Below, piece after piece: positions 12,801 through 24,289 of a stretch of 64,000 nt of DNA. How positions within the stretch are numbered: position 1 is the stretch's first letter; each line of letters starts with the position of its first letter. The DNA comes from Daphnia pulex. Its lineage: Eukaryota; Arthropoda; Branchiopoda; Diplostraca; Daphniidae. The notes beneath the pieces are model-generated. The model was given only the letters and a program-made list of their open reading frames with translations. It did not search any database and was not told where the DNA came from. The stretch covers positions 7,130,001 to 7,194,000 of the forward strand of contig NC_060017.1 of the NCBI RefSeq assembly GCF_021134715.1, read 5' to 3'. A program made the position numbers and the translations under genes.

Positions 12801-15800
12801 AAAACCCGTTTCTCTGTCGTACCAGTTGGTACCAGTTGGTACCATGGACGTGGAATCCCGCCGGTGAAGACCTACTTTGATTTATTTTTCTTTTTTCTTC
12901 TTTTTCTTATTCGGTTTATTCATCACGGGTCCCTCATTTTATTTTTATTTTGTTGCAACAATGTTTTTCTGTAATTATTTCTGGTGTTTGTTCAGTCGAA
13001 CGAGTCTGGAATGCGCATTTTAAGAGAGAAACCGCTGCTGGTGGTGGTGGGGTAACAAGTGGAAGAGACATTAGCGGGAAAATGGTGACTGACGGCCATG
13101 GAATCGTCTGACTTTTTCTCATGTTGATGGAATTTCCCGACAACGATGTAATGGCACATTTCCTGAAGGATGTTTTGTTCAAATCGCGACGTGAGGAAGT
13201 TGACCGTGAACTCGCCCCTTTTAACATGTCAGCAGCACATCTCCTTTGTGTAGATCGAACCGGACCTGCTAATAATATCCAATGGGATATCCGGAGATTA
13301 TTTCAATGTTGAAACCCCAAAGTCTTCTCAATGCCAATTCACCGTCTTTTTCCTCTTTCACGTCTTACCATTGAATTTATCTACAAAATGACTCGACTAT
13401 TTGATCAAAAGAATCAAAAAGGAAAGGAAACTATTGAGATTGCGCTTTATTTTGGCGGACGAAAAAATACAACCAGACTCTCTCGCTCAAGTCAAGGACT
13501 GGGCAGGACTATGTGTGTGAATTGACGGAATATTTTTTGGCATGAATATTCACACACAGTCTGGGTTTTTCAGGTGTGTTTTTTCTTAGACTCACGCCAA
13601 TTTCTCAAAAGAAAGTTATAAAACACTAAACACACAAAAGTATAACTGTGTGTCTGCCGTAAAACAAGATTGCGCGCGCGGTTTTTCTGTTATCTGGTTG
13701 GTTATTTCAAAATAAGGAATTGCCTTTTCTTGTTTTTTCGTCATCCCAAACAGCTGAGCAGAGAGCCACCACATTTCATTCAGTTCTTCACTGCTGACAA
13801 ACTTCGACGACTCTTTTATTTTACGCAAACCGTTTCGGTTCTATTGGCGTCATCCATTGAAAAACCTCTTGCGCTCATGTCCGAGTCAAGGTTCGCCTTG
13901 TTCTCAATTGAACTGTACAACATATCGGGCTACATTTCACGAACATTTGGCCTCTTTTTTCTTATTTTTTTTTACAAGTCTCTACCTAAAATGGAACACG
14001 TTGCCAACTCTCGTTCATAAGGAAACCTTGGAAGGAACTTTTTGGTTTTTCTTTCGCCAAAGGACCTTCGTGCGTGCGCTCTCATTCGACCTGTCAAAGA
14101 AATAAAAAAAAATTGGGTTTTCACCATACAGGTGATGAAATGAAGAGCACCATTTGCCTGTGTGGTGTCTGTGGGAAATCCTATGCTTCTCTCGCCCTCG
14201 CCTCTAGCGACACTTTTCAAATGGGCGTCGGAGAAGAGAAAGAGACTTCCAATGTTGTAACTGCAGTTTCCTAGAGCAGCAGCCCCCCTGTTACATCAAT
14301 GAACAACATCCTTTTGACATTTGAAAATCACCAGCAGTCAGTTGAGTTAATCAGGATATATGGGGGCCAATCATTCTCTCTGCTCTGGTCTTCGGCTTGG
14401 CATTGCGACAACTTGCTCCTTTGTACAGTTGAAAGTTTCTCTCCTTATAATTCAACTCTGCAAACAAATGACTGTAAGGCGTGTGCATTGCTTCAGCGTC
14501 TATCGAACTTCCTTCTTATATTCCACAATTTTTCTTTCCGAACCCACCCGGAGTCATTGCGGTCGCGCCAGAGTTGTTTCCGTTTCTTTTATGTACTACA
14601 CATCCCAGCACCCCGAACGCTCAACTGCGGTTGGGTTGCAAGCTGACGTCACACACGTATATTCACGCTGCGGTTATTTCTGCTCGGACGGGAGGTGGAA
14701 GACGTGGTTGGGCATGAAAATGGATTCTTTGAAATTTTGTTCAACTTTGGTGGAGAAAAGGAGGGAAAAAGAAAAACTAATAAATCAGGTCCTTTTCCCA
14801 TCGTCCTTCTTAGGAAAACAGCACGCGCTTCTAACATGTGTCCTATATACCCTAGAATATGATGAAGTGTTGCAGCTGGTGAGTGTGACTACCACCAAAA
14901 CAATTTACCGGGCCGCCCATTTATGGACTTGAGGAAAACTCTTGTGAATATAACGTCAAGGTTTTTTCCTTGGTTAGTTTGAACCGTATATATCTTATCT
15001 GGAGTTTGAAAAGGACTGGCGGAATCCTCCATCAACAAGTGGTCAAGGAATACTATACGCTTGTATTTTTATTGTCGTGTTATGTAACGTCGTAAACTAC
15101 CATCTGCTAGAGGCTCTAAGGTTTTTTTTCTTCTTCCTCAGCTAACCTTGTCCCATATTGTGGAAAATTGACGAGGCCTTTCTGTACACTCGAACGTCTG
15201 TTTTGCAGCGCGGCCGAGAGTTTGTTATCCCGTTGGATAATATGGTCAACAACAAAAAATGCGTTGCCAATTTTTAATGGTTAAAGGTCAGGTAAACGTC
15301 CCCCTTAATTTAGAGCTAATCATGTAGTAGATTCGCAGAAATTTAACTGGAATTCACGTTTACCTTTCATTCCCTGACATGGTTTGTTCATAATAACTCT
15401 AGTAAAAAAAAAAAAAGTCAAACTTGTTTTTTCTGTTTGTTCCCAAGTCCTCGTGAAGAAGGATGAAAGAAATCCCGAAATAAAATTTTTAGAATGGTGG
15501 GTGCACACAGCGCTGGACTTGTCGGTACCAAGGTTAAAGCTGAATAATGGTAGGACAATCGTTCCGTGTGGTACCGGGCGACCCGTTCGTGTAAACAGAA
15601 CCAAGGTGGAAAACATGGTGTAAAACTCCCGTGAGATATATACGATGATCTGCAACTATAAAAGTGAAAGTACTCTACGACCGTACGTATCTATCGGTTG
15701 AGTAGTGTCAATAAAAATGAAGGATCTAAATTAATCCCAAGTGACCTCTATCCAGTTCTATCGTCTAGTTTCTATTTCTTTTTACCGCGGAGATTGTGTG

Positions 15801-18800
15801 TGCGTGGAAAATATCCGACGGAAAAACTTGAAAACATTCACGAGGGTTATCAGAACCTTTCACCGGTGAATAATTTCTGCTCGTTGGTCGTTTCACCTAA
15901 ATAGGGTCGTCGCTTAATATCGCCAAGTTGTTTTGAGCTGTTCACCGCAGTTTTTTTTTTTTTTGTCTTTTATTACAAGCGCAGATAACAGGATCCACTT
16001 CACTTTTACTGCTTTACTTTTATGCAGGACAAGGTCCCTATTAAAATGTTTTTTATTTTTTCTCTCTCTCGGTCGAAATAGTTTAATTTCGAAGAAATGC
16101 ATTTTGATCCAACTCGTCTAGAATGTCACATTCGCAATCTTTTTCCTTTCGATTCGCCGAAGTTGACTCGTTAAGACACGTCTGTCGTCACAAATATCCT
16201 TGTCACGCTCTTCCCATTTCAGGTGATCGATCGTGATGTGGAAAGACGTTCCACCGGTCTCAAATTAGCCCTGAAATTCGACGTTTTTATTTAAGTCAAA
16301 ATGACCCCGAAAAACGAACAGGTTTTGATTCCATCATTGTTCCACTATCTATTTGTCGGCATGACACTAGCTCTAGATGGTGTCCATCTGCTATCGATGG
16401 TTCTTCCTTGTTTAGTCAGTTCCCGCAACGTTACAGCCGCACCGTGACGAATGCGGTCAAAATTCCCCCCTAGCTGATATTATCCTAGGTTGTGTGTGTG
16501 TGTGTTTTCGCGTTTGAAGGTCTTGCGGGAGTTCCAAAAAACCTAAAATTAAACCGCGCTGGCTGGATGCCCGCAACACAGTGCAAGATTTTTAGCATGG
16601 CGTTCGTGTGTCGTCCTGTTGGGTGTGTGCGTTTGATTTTCCCGATGTTGGCGAACTTTTTTTTTCTTCTCTTCTGCTGGGGCACCAGAGAGATGAGACT
16701 CTTGTCTCATTATTATTACGCTGGAACTTGTATGAGCCGGGGCAGTCACAGTTCGAGTGTCAAGCGAACAACTAGGATCATCTCTGCGTCCGCGCCACTA
16801 TAGTCGCGTTGCTGCGTCTGTGGCAGCAACTGGACGATGTGGCCGAGTCCAAAGTGCGACATTATGAATAGGAATCCCGAACTAGTCGATATCGACAGCA
16901 ACTTTAACTACGTTTTCACAATGGTATTTTATCGTGCATGGCCAAAAACATCTACTTTACTTCCCCTACTACTCCTGTACCTGCTACTACTAATAGAATG
17001 ATTTCAATTGTGGCTCCTGGCTGTTGCATCACGAGGAGTTATTCCGACGTTTTTCCTTTTTGTTTTCACGATGACAACGGACGTTGCCCTGTGGCATAGA
17101 CATAAAAAGAGTGAAAATTCGCGTCTTGTTTTATTCTGAGAAAGTTTTTACGACTTTTTCGAACGCCGGTCTATTCTCTACTTTTAAAATGTACAACTTC
17201 TGGATGCAGAGATGTTGTTACACCGTCCACCAAATTTTGGAAATTTTGTGGTGTGGACGTGCTGCACTAGTGATGGTAATTTACCCTCGTCGATGATGAC
17301 GATGACCTGCATTTTTATGTGAATGTTATCACGCCGTAACCTCCGGGTTGGCCCTGAGGCGCGTGAAAATCCCAGTGTGAACTTCGCCACTCTCGTGACG
17401 AAATAAATCCCGTCGTCTTTTTGTGATAATCAGAGAAACTTTGAACTTAACGCCCATTCATTTTTCCTTCAATCATTTTGCTGCTGTGCTGTCGATGATG
17501 ACGATGAACGAAAAATCAAAAAGATGTACGGCCGATACTCGCGGAGTCTTGGCGAATACGCCAGACAACAGGCGGCCGAGCTCCGTGAAGCGGAGAAGAA
17601 CCGGAAGAAAGAAGAGAAGCAGCGGAGCAAAGAGCTGCGCACGTATCGAGGCAAATGGACTTCGCGTTTCCTTCGAGTCATTTCCTTCATCTGGCGCCAT
17701 ACTTTCGCCAAAATCGGCGAGGATTGGGTTTTTCTGGCCCTTCTCGGCATCATCGTGGCCATGTTTAGCTACATCATGGACTACGGTATCGTCATGTGCA
17801 ATAACGGTATGTTTATTACAGTTCCAGGAATGTTTTTAAAAAACACATTTTGTTTGTTCCCTATAATAAAATCTGTTTTTCTTTTTTAAACCAGCTCGAG
17901 TGTGGATGTACCGTGATTTGACGACAAATCCTTTCCTGCAGTACCTGGCCTGGATCTGCTTGCCCGTCTTCCTCGTCCTGTTTTCCGCCGGTTTCGTTCA
18001 CATCCTGGCACCCCAAGCCATCGGTATGTGTTCTCTTCTCTCTCTATCATCTTTCTCTTTAGAGCTTCACATCCTGCCCCCGCCAAGAATATTTACACTA
18101 TATAATGAAACACTGTGCACGAGTCTGTTTTGTGTCACTACTACCGCCTCAAACCGGATTATATCCGCTCGCTGGATACAACGAGATTGGCTGTGTGTGT
18201 GTACTACCAACTATTTTATAAAGTAGCGATCGTTTATCATCGCCGGGGGTTATTGTACAGCACATAATTTCACGCTGCTGTGAAATGAGAGCATCGATTG
18301 TCACGTCAATCCCGACGTTATATGCTAATGCGCATTATTTTCCTCCATCTTTATTATTTCACGCCAATAATGCTGCTGTGCTTTCTATTTTTATAATAAT
18401 TGAATTTTCCTTCATGTTTTTTGGTTTGTTTTGTTGTAATTTTCAGGCTCGGGAATTCCAGAGATGAAGACGATTTTGCGAGGTGTTGTTTTGAAAGAGT
18501 ATCTGACGTTCCGCACGGGAGTCGCCAAAGTTGTGGCCCTCACGGCCGCCCTGGGCTCTGGAATGCCACTGGGCAAGGAGGTAATAAAAACGTCCGTTTT
18601 CCACTCGTTCTGCAAAATGGTTATGATGACCATTAATAATAATTTTTTATTTGGTTCCGTTTTGGCATTCCGCAGGGTCCCCTGGTGCATATTGCCAGTA
18701 TCGTCGCCACTCTCATGTCCAAAATGGTGACATCCTTCAAAGGAATCTACGAAAATGAATCGAGAAACAGCGAAATGTTGGCCGCTGCTTGCGCTGTGGG

Positions 18801-21800
18801 TGTCTCGTGCAATTTCGGTGCTCCCATCGGAGGTCAGTCTTTTTATAGCGGATTATTCTTATTTTCGTGCAATCACCTGAATAACCGGAAATCTTATAAA
18901 TATAAAATAGGCGTGTTGTTCAGTATTGAAGTAACATCCGTTTACTTCGCCATTCGTAATTACTGGCGTGGGTTCTTCTCTGCCGTTTTCGGGGCTCTCA
19001 TGTTCAGGCTCATGGTAACTAAATAAATTATTACTATTTCGTTACGGATGTGATTTTAATAACTTGCTTTCTTTTTCTTTTTTTGGAAACCAGGCTTATT
19101 GGTTCTCCAATGAAGGTATACATTTATTAACTCGACGTCGTTTTTATGATCATTTTCTAAATAAGAGTTTTTATTTTTCACAGATACCTTGACGGCCATT
19201 TTTGGAACGGATTATCACGTTGACTTTCCTTACGATCCCCAGGAGCTTTTCATCTACGCTCTCGTTGGGTAAATTTATTTTGCAAACTTATTTATTTGAA
19301 TACAATTTTTTAAAATAATTATTTTAATACAATAGTGCTTTTGGTGGACTATGTGGAGCGGCTTTCATCTTGTTCCATCGCAGATACGTTCTGTTTATGC
19401 GAAAGAACAAAAGGATCAGTTCCTTCTTGCAGAAAAAGTGAGTTTTCATTCGAGCCAAAGGATTGAATAACATTATGTTGTAATTTTATACTTTTGATCA
19501 TCATCAGTCGTTTCATCTATCCTGGTCTGATGTCACTCTTGATCACCACCTTGCACTTCCCACTGGGATTGGGTCAGTTTCTCGCTTCGACATTGTCGAC
19601 TCGCACGCAGATTTTGCACCTCTTCTCCAATTTCACTTGGGTCAGCGATGACTTGACGGTAGAACAAGCGGAAATTGTCTCCCATTGGGTCACGGATAGC
19701 TGCAGTATCTTTGTCAACTTGAGCCTTTACATGTTGGTCACTGTAAGTTTCACTTATTTGCTGTTTCATTTTTGCGGTTGACTTATTATGGCTGCTCTAA
19801 ATTTCCCTTCGTTTCTCCAACTTAGTTTTTCACCACCATTTGGGCTTCCACGTTGCCTGTTCCGTCTGGTACTGTCATTCCCATTTTCAAAATGGGGGCC
19901 GCTTTCGGTCGCATGATCGGCGAGGCCATGCACCTCTGGTTCCCGGAAGGTGTTCGCATTGGCGGCGCCTTGTCGCCCATTTTACCGGGTACAATTTTGA
20001 ACAAAACAATTATTTGTTTTTTTCTTTTATGGAACTCGCAAATTCACGGAAAACATTTTTCTGCCGCAGGAGGTTACGCCATTGTGGGAGCCGCAGCTTT
20101 CTCTGCCGGTTTGACCCATTCGATTTCCATTTGCGTCGTCATTTCGGAAATGACGGGCCAAATTCGCCACATCATCCCCGTTATGATTGCCGTTTTGGTA
20201 GCCAACGCCATTTCGACTCTCCTCCAACCGTCTCTCTACGATTCAATCATTATGATCAAGAAACTGCCTTACTTGCCCGACATTATCTCGTCCAGCAGTG
20301 GTACGTTTCTTATTATTCATTTATACCTGTCGATTGGTGCTGTTATCTAACAAGTTGAACATCTCAACAGCTGCCTACAGTATTTTCGTCGAGGATTTCA
20401 TGGTCCGAAATATCAAATTCATCTACAACGGCATGTCCTATAAAGAATTGAAGAATCACATTCGCGAAAGCCGACGTGTCCGTGCCTTCCCTCTAGTCGA
20501 TAATCCAGGTACGTAAAAAATACATTACATAACGCTAGCTGAAAACTATATTTAACTCTGATTAATCTCTTCTCACAGATAGCATGATCTTGCTGGGTTC
20601 CATTCAGCGAACGGAACTGATTGGTCTTATCGAGAGACATATCGGCCGTGACCGTCGCTTGCAAATAGCCGCCAAGAGGCAAAAGGAAGCACGAGTCAGG
20701 TAAATGCAATTTAATTTAGCCAATTTTATTACACAGCTGAGCTAATTTTTTTAAATTTTAGAATGTACGAGGACGCCATGACGACATTGCAGCTGGATCC
20801 CCCGCCCTTCAGCAGAGTCAGTCTGGCACTTCCGGCACCGCCTGCAGGACCTTCCGCCGAAGACGCCAGCAAGAAACCTGTTGCAAGGCGGCCATCTCGA
20901 TTTGAGGTAGTCAAGGCACCGGAAATGTTGCACAGCGTCGATGACCAGCCACAAGAGCAATCACCTGGATCCGATCCAATGACTCCCAGCTCCGTTCAAT
21001 CTGGCGATATTGAAGACGTATGTGAAATTTTACTACGCACGACTGGATTGAATTCCCAGTGTGATTAGAGTTAACCGCAAATTTGATTATGTTTTCAACA
21101 GAGAGCCTACTTGGGCAGTCGACCTCAAAAGTCCATTCTCAAGCGAACAAATTCACAAACGTTGAAATTTGCTGGACCGATGGCCACTCCTTCCTTGACG
21201 CCATATTCTACCGTCACTGGAGCTGAAGGAAGGTAAAAAATGGCTTTTATTTTAAAATTCAAATCTTTATTCCTTTAAATCTTATTCCTTTATTAATTCC
21301 GCTTTTTTGTATGATTAGTAAATTCCGGGCGGCTATTGGCGCTTTCATCCGTAAATCGTCGACCATGTTGGATTCGTCCAAATTCGATTTCACTGGCATG
21401 GGTGGAAGTGGATCGTCATTGCCGACCAGTCCTACATCCTTCAAGAAAGTCACACTGGTAACTAATTAATACCATTATATCATTTCAAAGTCGATATTAA
21501 TTGATTCATTAATGGATTAGCCGAGGGAGAGAGTGATCGACATGACTCCGGAAGAACAAAAGCAATGGGAGGACAGCGAGATGATGCAACCGGTAGATTT
21601 CCATAAATCGCACGTCGATCCCGCTCCTTTCCAACTTGTTGAACGAACCTCACTGCTCAAAGTTCACTCCATGTTCTCGTTGTTGGGTGTCAACCACGCT
21701 TACGTCACCACTACTGGCAAACTCATGGGAATCGTTTCACTTAAAGAAGTACGTTCATTTTAATGCAATAATGGAAAGATGTGTTTTTCTAATAACTTAT

Positions 21801-22297
21801 CATTTGTGTGTTTCTTTATAATAGTTGCGCAAAGCCATTGAAGATGTCAATTCAGGTATCGTCCCAACCAGCCATAACTTGCCAGCCCATCCGATCCATC
21901 ACGGAAGAGATGTTTCACCAGGAGCCCCCATCGATGTGGAACACGGTACAGAAATACATTTTGATTGTCAAAGAAGGGCCTTTTGTTAAGGGTACTTGTT
22001 ATATTTTTAGGTCCTGAGCCTCCAGGTTTTGATGATTCCGATTCGGATTCTGACGATACCGACTACGTTGTCGGTCCCGGCAATTCGATTGCGGTTCAGC
22101 CATCATCGGCTACTCTTTCTTCCATTGTTCCAGATGATTCAGCCTCCGAAAACGGATCAACTGGCATATACATAACAAGCCATTCTCGTGAAGACGAGAA
22201 CAGCATCAAACTACGAGTGACTGGTGCTGGATCTTGTTCCGACGAATCCGACGACGGTGCTGCCAAGGGAACGGATGAAACTGAAAGAAAGTCTTAA
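9845..22297 (+). CDS. ClC-a: CLC-2/ClC-a type voltage-gated chloride channel, paralogue A
   Basis: Plasma-membrane chloride channel. Exons: 9845-9898, 17524-17806, 17895-18023, 18447-18580, 18676-18832, 18911-19014, 19094-19115, 19184-19268, 19336-19437, 19508-19742, 19826-19988, 20070-20300, 20371-20508, 20579-20699, 20762-21017, 21102-21232, 21319-21457, 21521-21748, 21825-21945 and 22011-22297. They total 3120 nt (1039 residues), and every phase agrees. GSGIPE lies at about 156-161. GKEGPLVHI carries the gating glutamate at about 200. The third selectivity motif reads GTVIP (about 450-454) instead of GxFxP. The pore tyrosine (SLYDSI) is at about 546. CBS1 is about 570-640 and CBS2 about 850-918. 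The linker holds RRPSRFEV and KSILKR motifs, and the tail is Asp/Ser-rich. Exon 1 joins MYGRY exactly as in vertebrate CLC-2 (TLMYGRY), which supports the start. This copy has the most GC-rich codons of the four. It is longer than human CLC-2 through its linker and tail. Confidence 0.95.
9899..17523 (+). other. Large first intron of ClC-A
   Basis: A 7.6-kb intron between the short first coding exon and exon 2. It holds only unrecognised open frames, the longest 190 codons at 14360-14932. It also has a palindromic cgtaccaggtacg motif at 10445-10459, tandem ccagttggta units near 12825-12845 and a TG run near 16490-16504. Enhancers or alternative first exons could be here; none is identifiable by eye. 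Confidence 0.6.
18581..18675 (+). other. ClC-A intron nearly identical to the ClC-B intron
   Basis: This 95-nt intron follows the codon of the gating glutamate. It aligns almost throughout with the 95-nt ClC-B intron at 27263-27357, differing by a few short indels and substitutions, while the other A and B introns I compared are not alignable. The first part of the following exon is also identical. Confidence 0.85.
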
Positions 22298-24289
22298 AAC
22301 AATGAGGAGAAAGAAACAAAAATAGGAGGGAAAAAAAGATTTGTTTTTATCGTCAAGCACCTTTTTGTAAAAGGAACTTTTGTTATCAACTGATTTTAGC
22401 TAGATAAGCAAGCAGTGTGTAATAATGAGCGGTGTATTCGGTATTATTCCTAGCGGATAGCACAGGTTTTACTATATAGACGAGCGAATGCAGTTGTAAG
22501 GTCGACTGGAACAGTGCCTTTTTAAAAAATGTGTCATTAGAAAAAATCAGAAAACAACAAAAATAATCCAAACGTGGTGTAGCAAAAACAGCCAATTTTT
22601 CAACGCAAAACGTGTAAAATCCCGATAGATGTGTGCGTGTCAATTTTTAACCTTCGTGAACGTTCAGCGTGTGCGCGTTTTTATCTGTGTTAATTATATT
22701 CTTAATGTTTTAATCTTTCCCTCGACCAACCTTATACCCAGCACACACATATAGACTAACACGAAAGATGTAAAGTCTCTTTTTAAATATTTTTCTTGGC
22801 TATCGCGAATTTTTTAAAAAAGTATCACATTTGCTGTATTATTTTATGTGTACCATTTAAAAAAAAAGAAATTGTAGTGTAGAGACGTTATAGCGTGTTT
22901 GATTGGACAGGAAAAGACCAGCGCAGCAGCATGCCCTTATAACATGAACTTATAACCCGTAAGAAACTAAACTGGAACAAGATTTTTTAAAAATTTCGAC
23001 CGGGGGGACGCATCTCACAATTCATTCCCTGCTCTTCTCTGAACCTCAAATCCGCCCCAATCTTTTATCCCATTATATATATCTATTAAAAAATGAGTAT
23101 GGTAGAAATAAATGTCAGAAGAACCACTTTCTTTGTACATGTATTGATGATTCGAAATGGTGGAGCAATTGAGTTGAACAACGAAATAATAACCCATATT
23201 AGAATCTTGTGTTTAAGAGGAATTTTGTGTGTTTTGAGTCGATAAAATTGGATTCATTTTTCAACGTCTTTCATCCGGCTTTGATTAACACTTTTTGTTT
23301 TTATCATCATGTTATATTGTATGTTGTGAAAAACTATGCCTATATTTGATGTAAGAATTGTGGCAAATAAATCATCCTTCCAGTGTGCTCGGGAATCTGT
23401 AGCGCGTTATGAATTTATGAATAATGAATTTATTGCGAAAGAAGCTCTAATACGAATGAATCAGAATATTTTTCCGCCTGTCAGAAATGGAAATAACAGC
23501 AAATTGTTATTCCGAATTTCGAGCGCAGAGATTACGGATGCCATTCATTTTCAATCTCAGTTAATATTAATAAGCTACTCAAAATTAATTAATTACGTGT
23601 GTTTAATGGCAGGGATTTCATTCCAAACAGAAACAATTAAAGAGTCGAGATCAGAATACAATATCTTGTGTTACATAAACTTAATTTCGACATTTTCTGT
23701 TATTACATAACAGCTAGTAAACAAGGTGAAAATTGCACTGCTTAGCTAAACGTGAATTCATTGAACTCATATTCCTTTCTAAACAAAAGCTTCCTGTTAC
23801 GCCTGTTGTTTTAAAAATCATAGGGACGGGTGCAATAAAATCGTCAATGTTGATATGCATATCGAAAACGGATGATGATGTCTATTGTCTAGCCTTGGGG
23901 CTGTGTGTGTATACGTAAGAGTGGCCGAGTGGGATAGGGGGGAATAGGGCTGTATATTTAGATTTTGCTTTTGTTATCGTCCAGATGGGGTGAAGGTGGT
24001 CCTGGCGCCAGGCTGTACCTTTTTCTGTACTAGATGAACTTGGCCCTAGACAAAAATCTTTTTTTTTTAAAGAGGGTAGAAGAAGTGCAGTGGCAGCAGC
24101 CTCTAACCCTCAGTGTATGGCCGGTCTGCCTCCGAGAGTAGACACATTTCAGCCCACCCCCAGTTGACATAAACGACGTTTTGAAAGTAAATTAGTGTTT
24201 GCACTTTTATATAACGCACACTGGAACTCAATTGTTTTTCTTGATTATTGCTTCAGTCATCGAAAACATCTGATCGAAGGTTTCAAAAC
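22298..24289. other. ClC-A 3' UTR and A-B intergenic spacer
   Basis: No gene recognised. AATAAA at 23107-23112 is a candidate polyadenylation signal for ClC-A, giving a 3' UTR of about 810 nt. An open frame of 124 codons at 23336-23710 is AT-rich, low in complexity and not credible. The segment ends with the ClC-B promoter and 5' UTR. Confidence 0.45.
24206..24256 (+). promoter_or_regulatory. Candidate TATA promoter of ClC-B
   Basis: TATATAA at 24208-24214 lies about 80 nt upstream of the ClC-B start codon. A TCAGT arthropod-type initiator lies near 24252. Spacing is slightly longer than the usual 30 nt, so the initiation point is uncertain. Confidence 0.35.

Noticed and set aside
19840-20358. 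172-codon frame
   Set aside because: Out-of-frame shadow of ClC-A exons 11 and 12.
23915-24040. tRNA-like A box (gtggccgagtgg)
   Set aside because: No matching B box (GGTTCGANTCC) follows at tRNA distance, and no acceptor stem or cloverleaf can be drawn.
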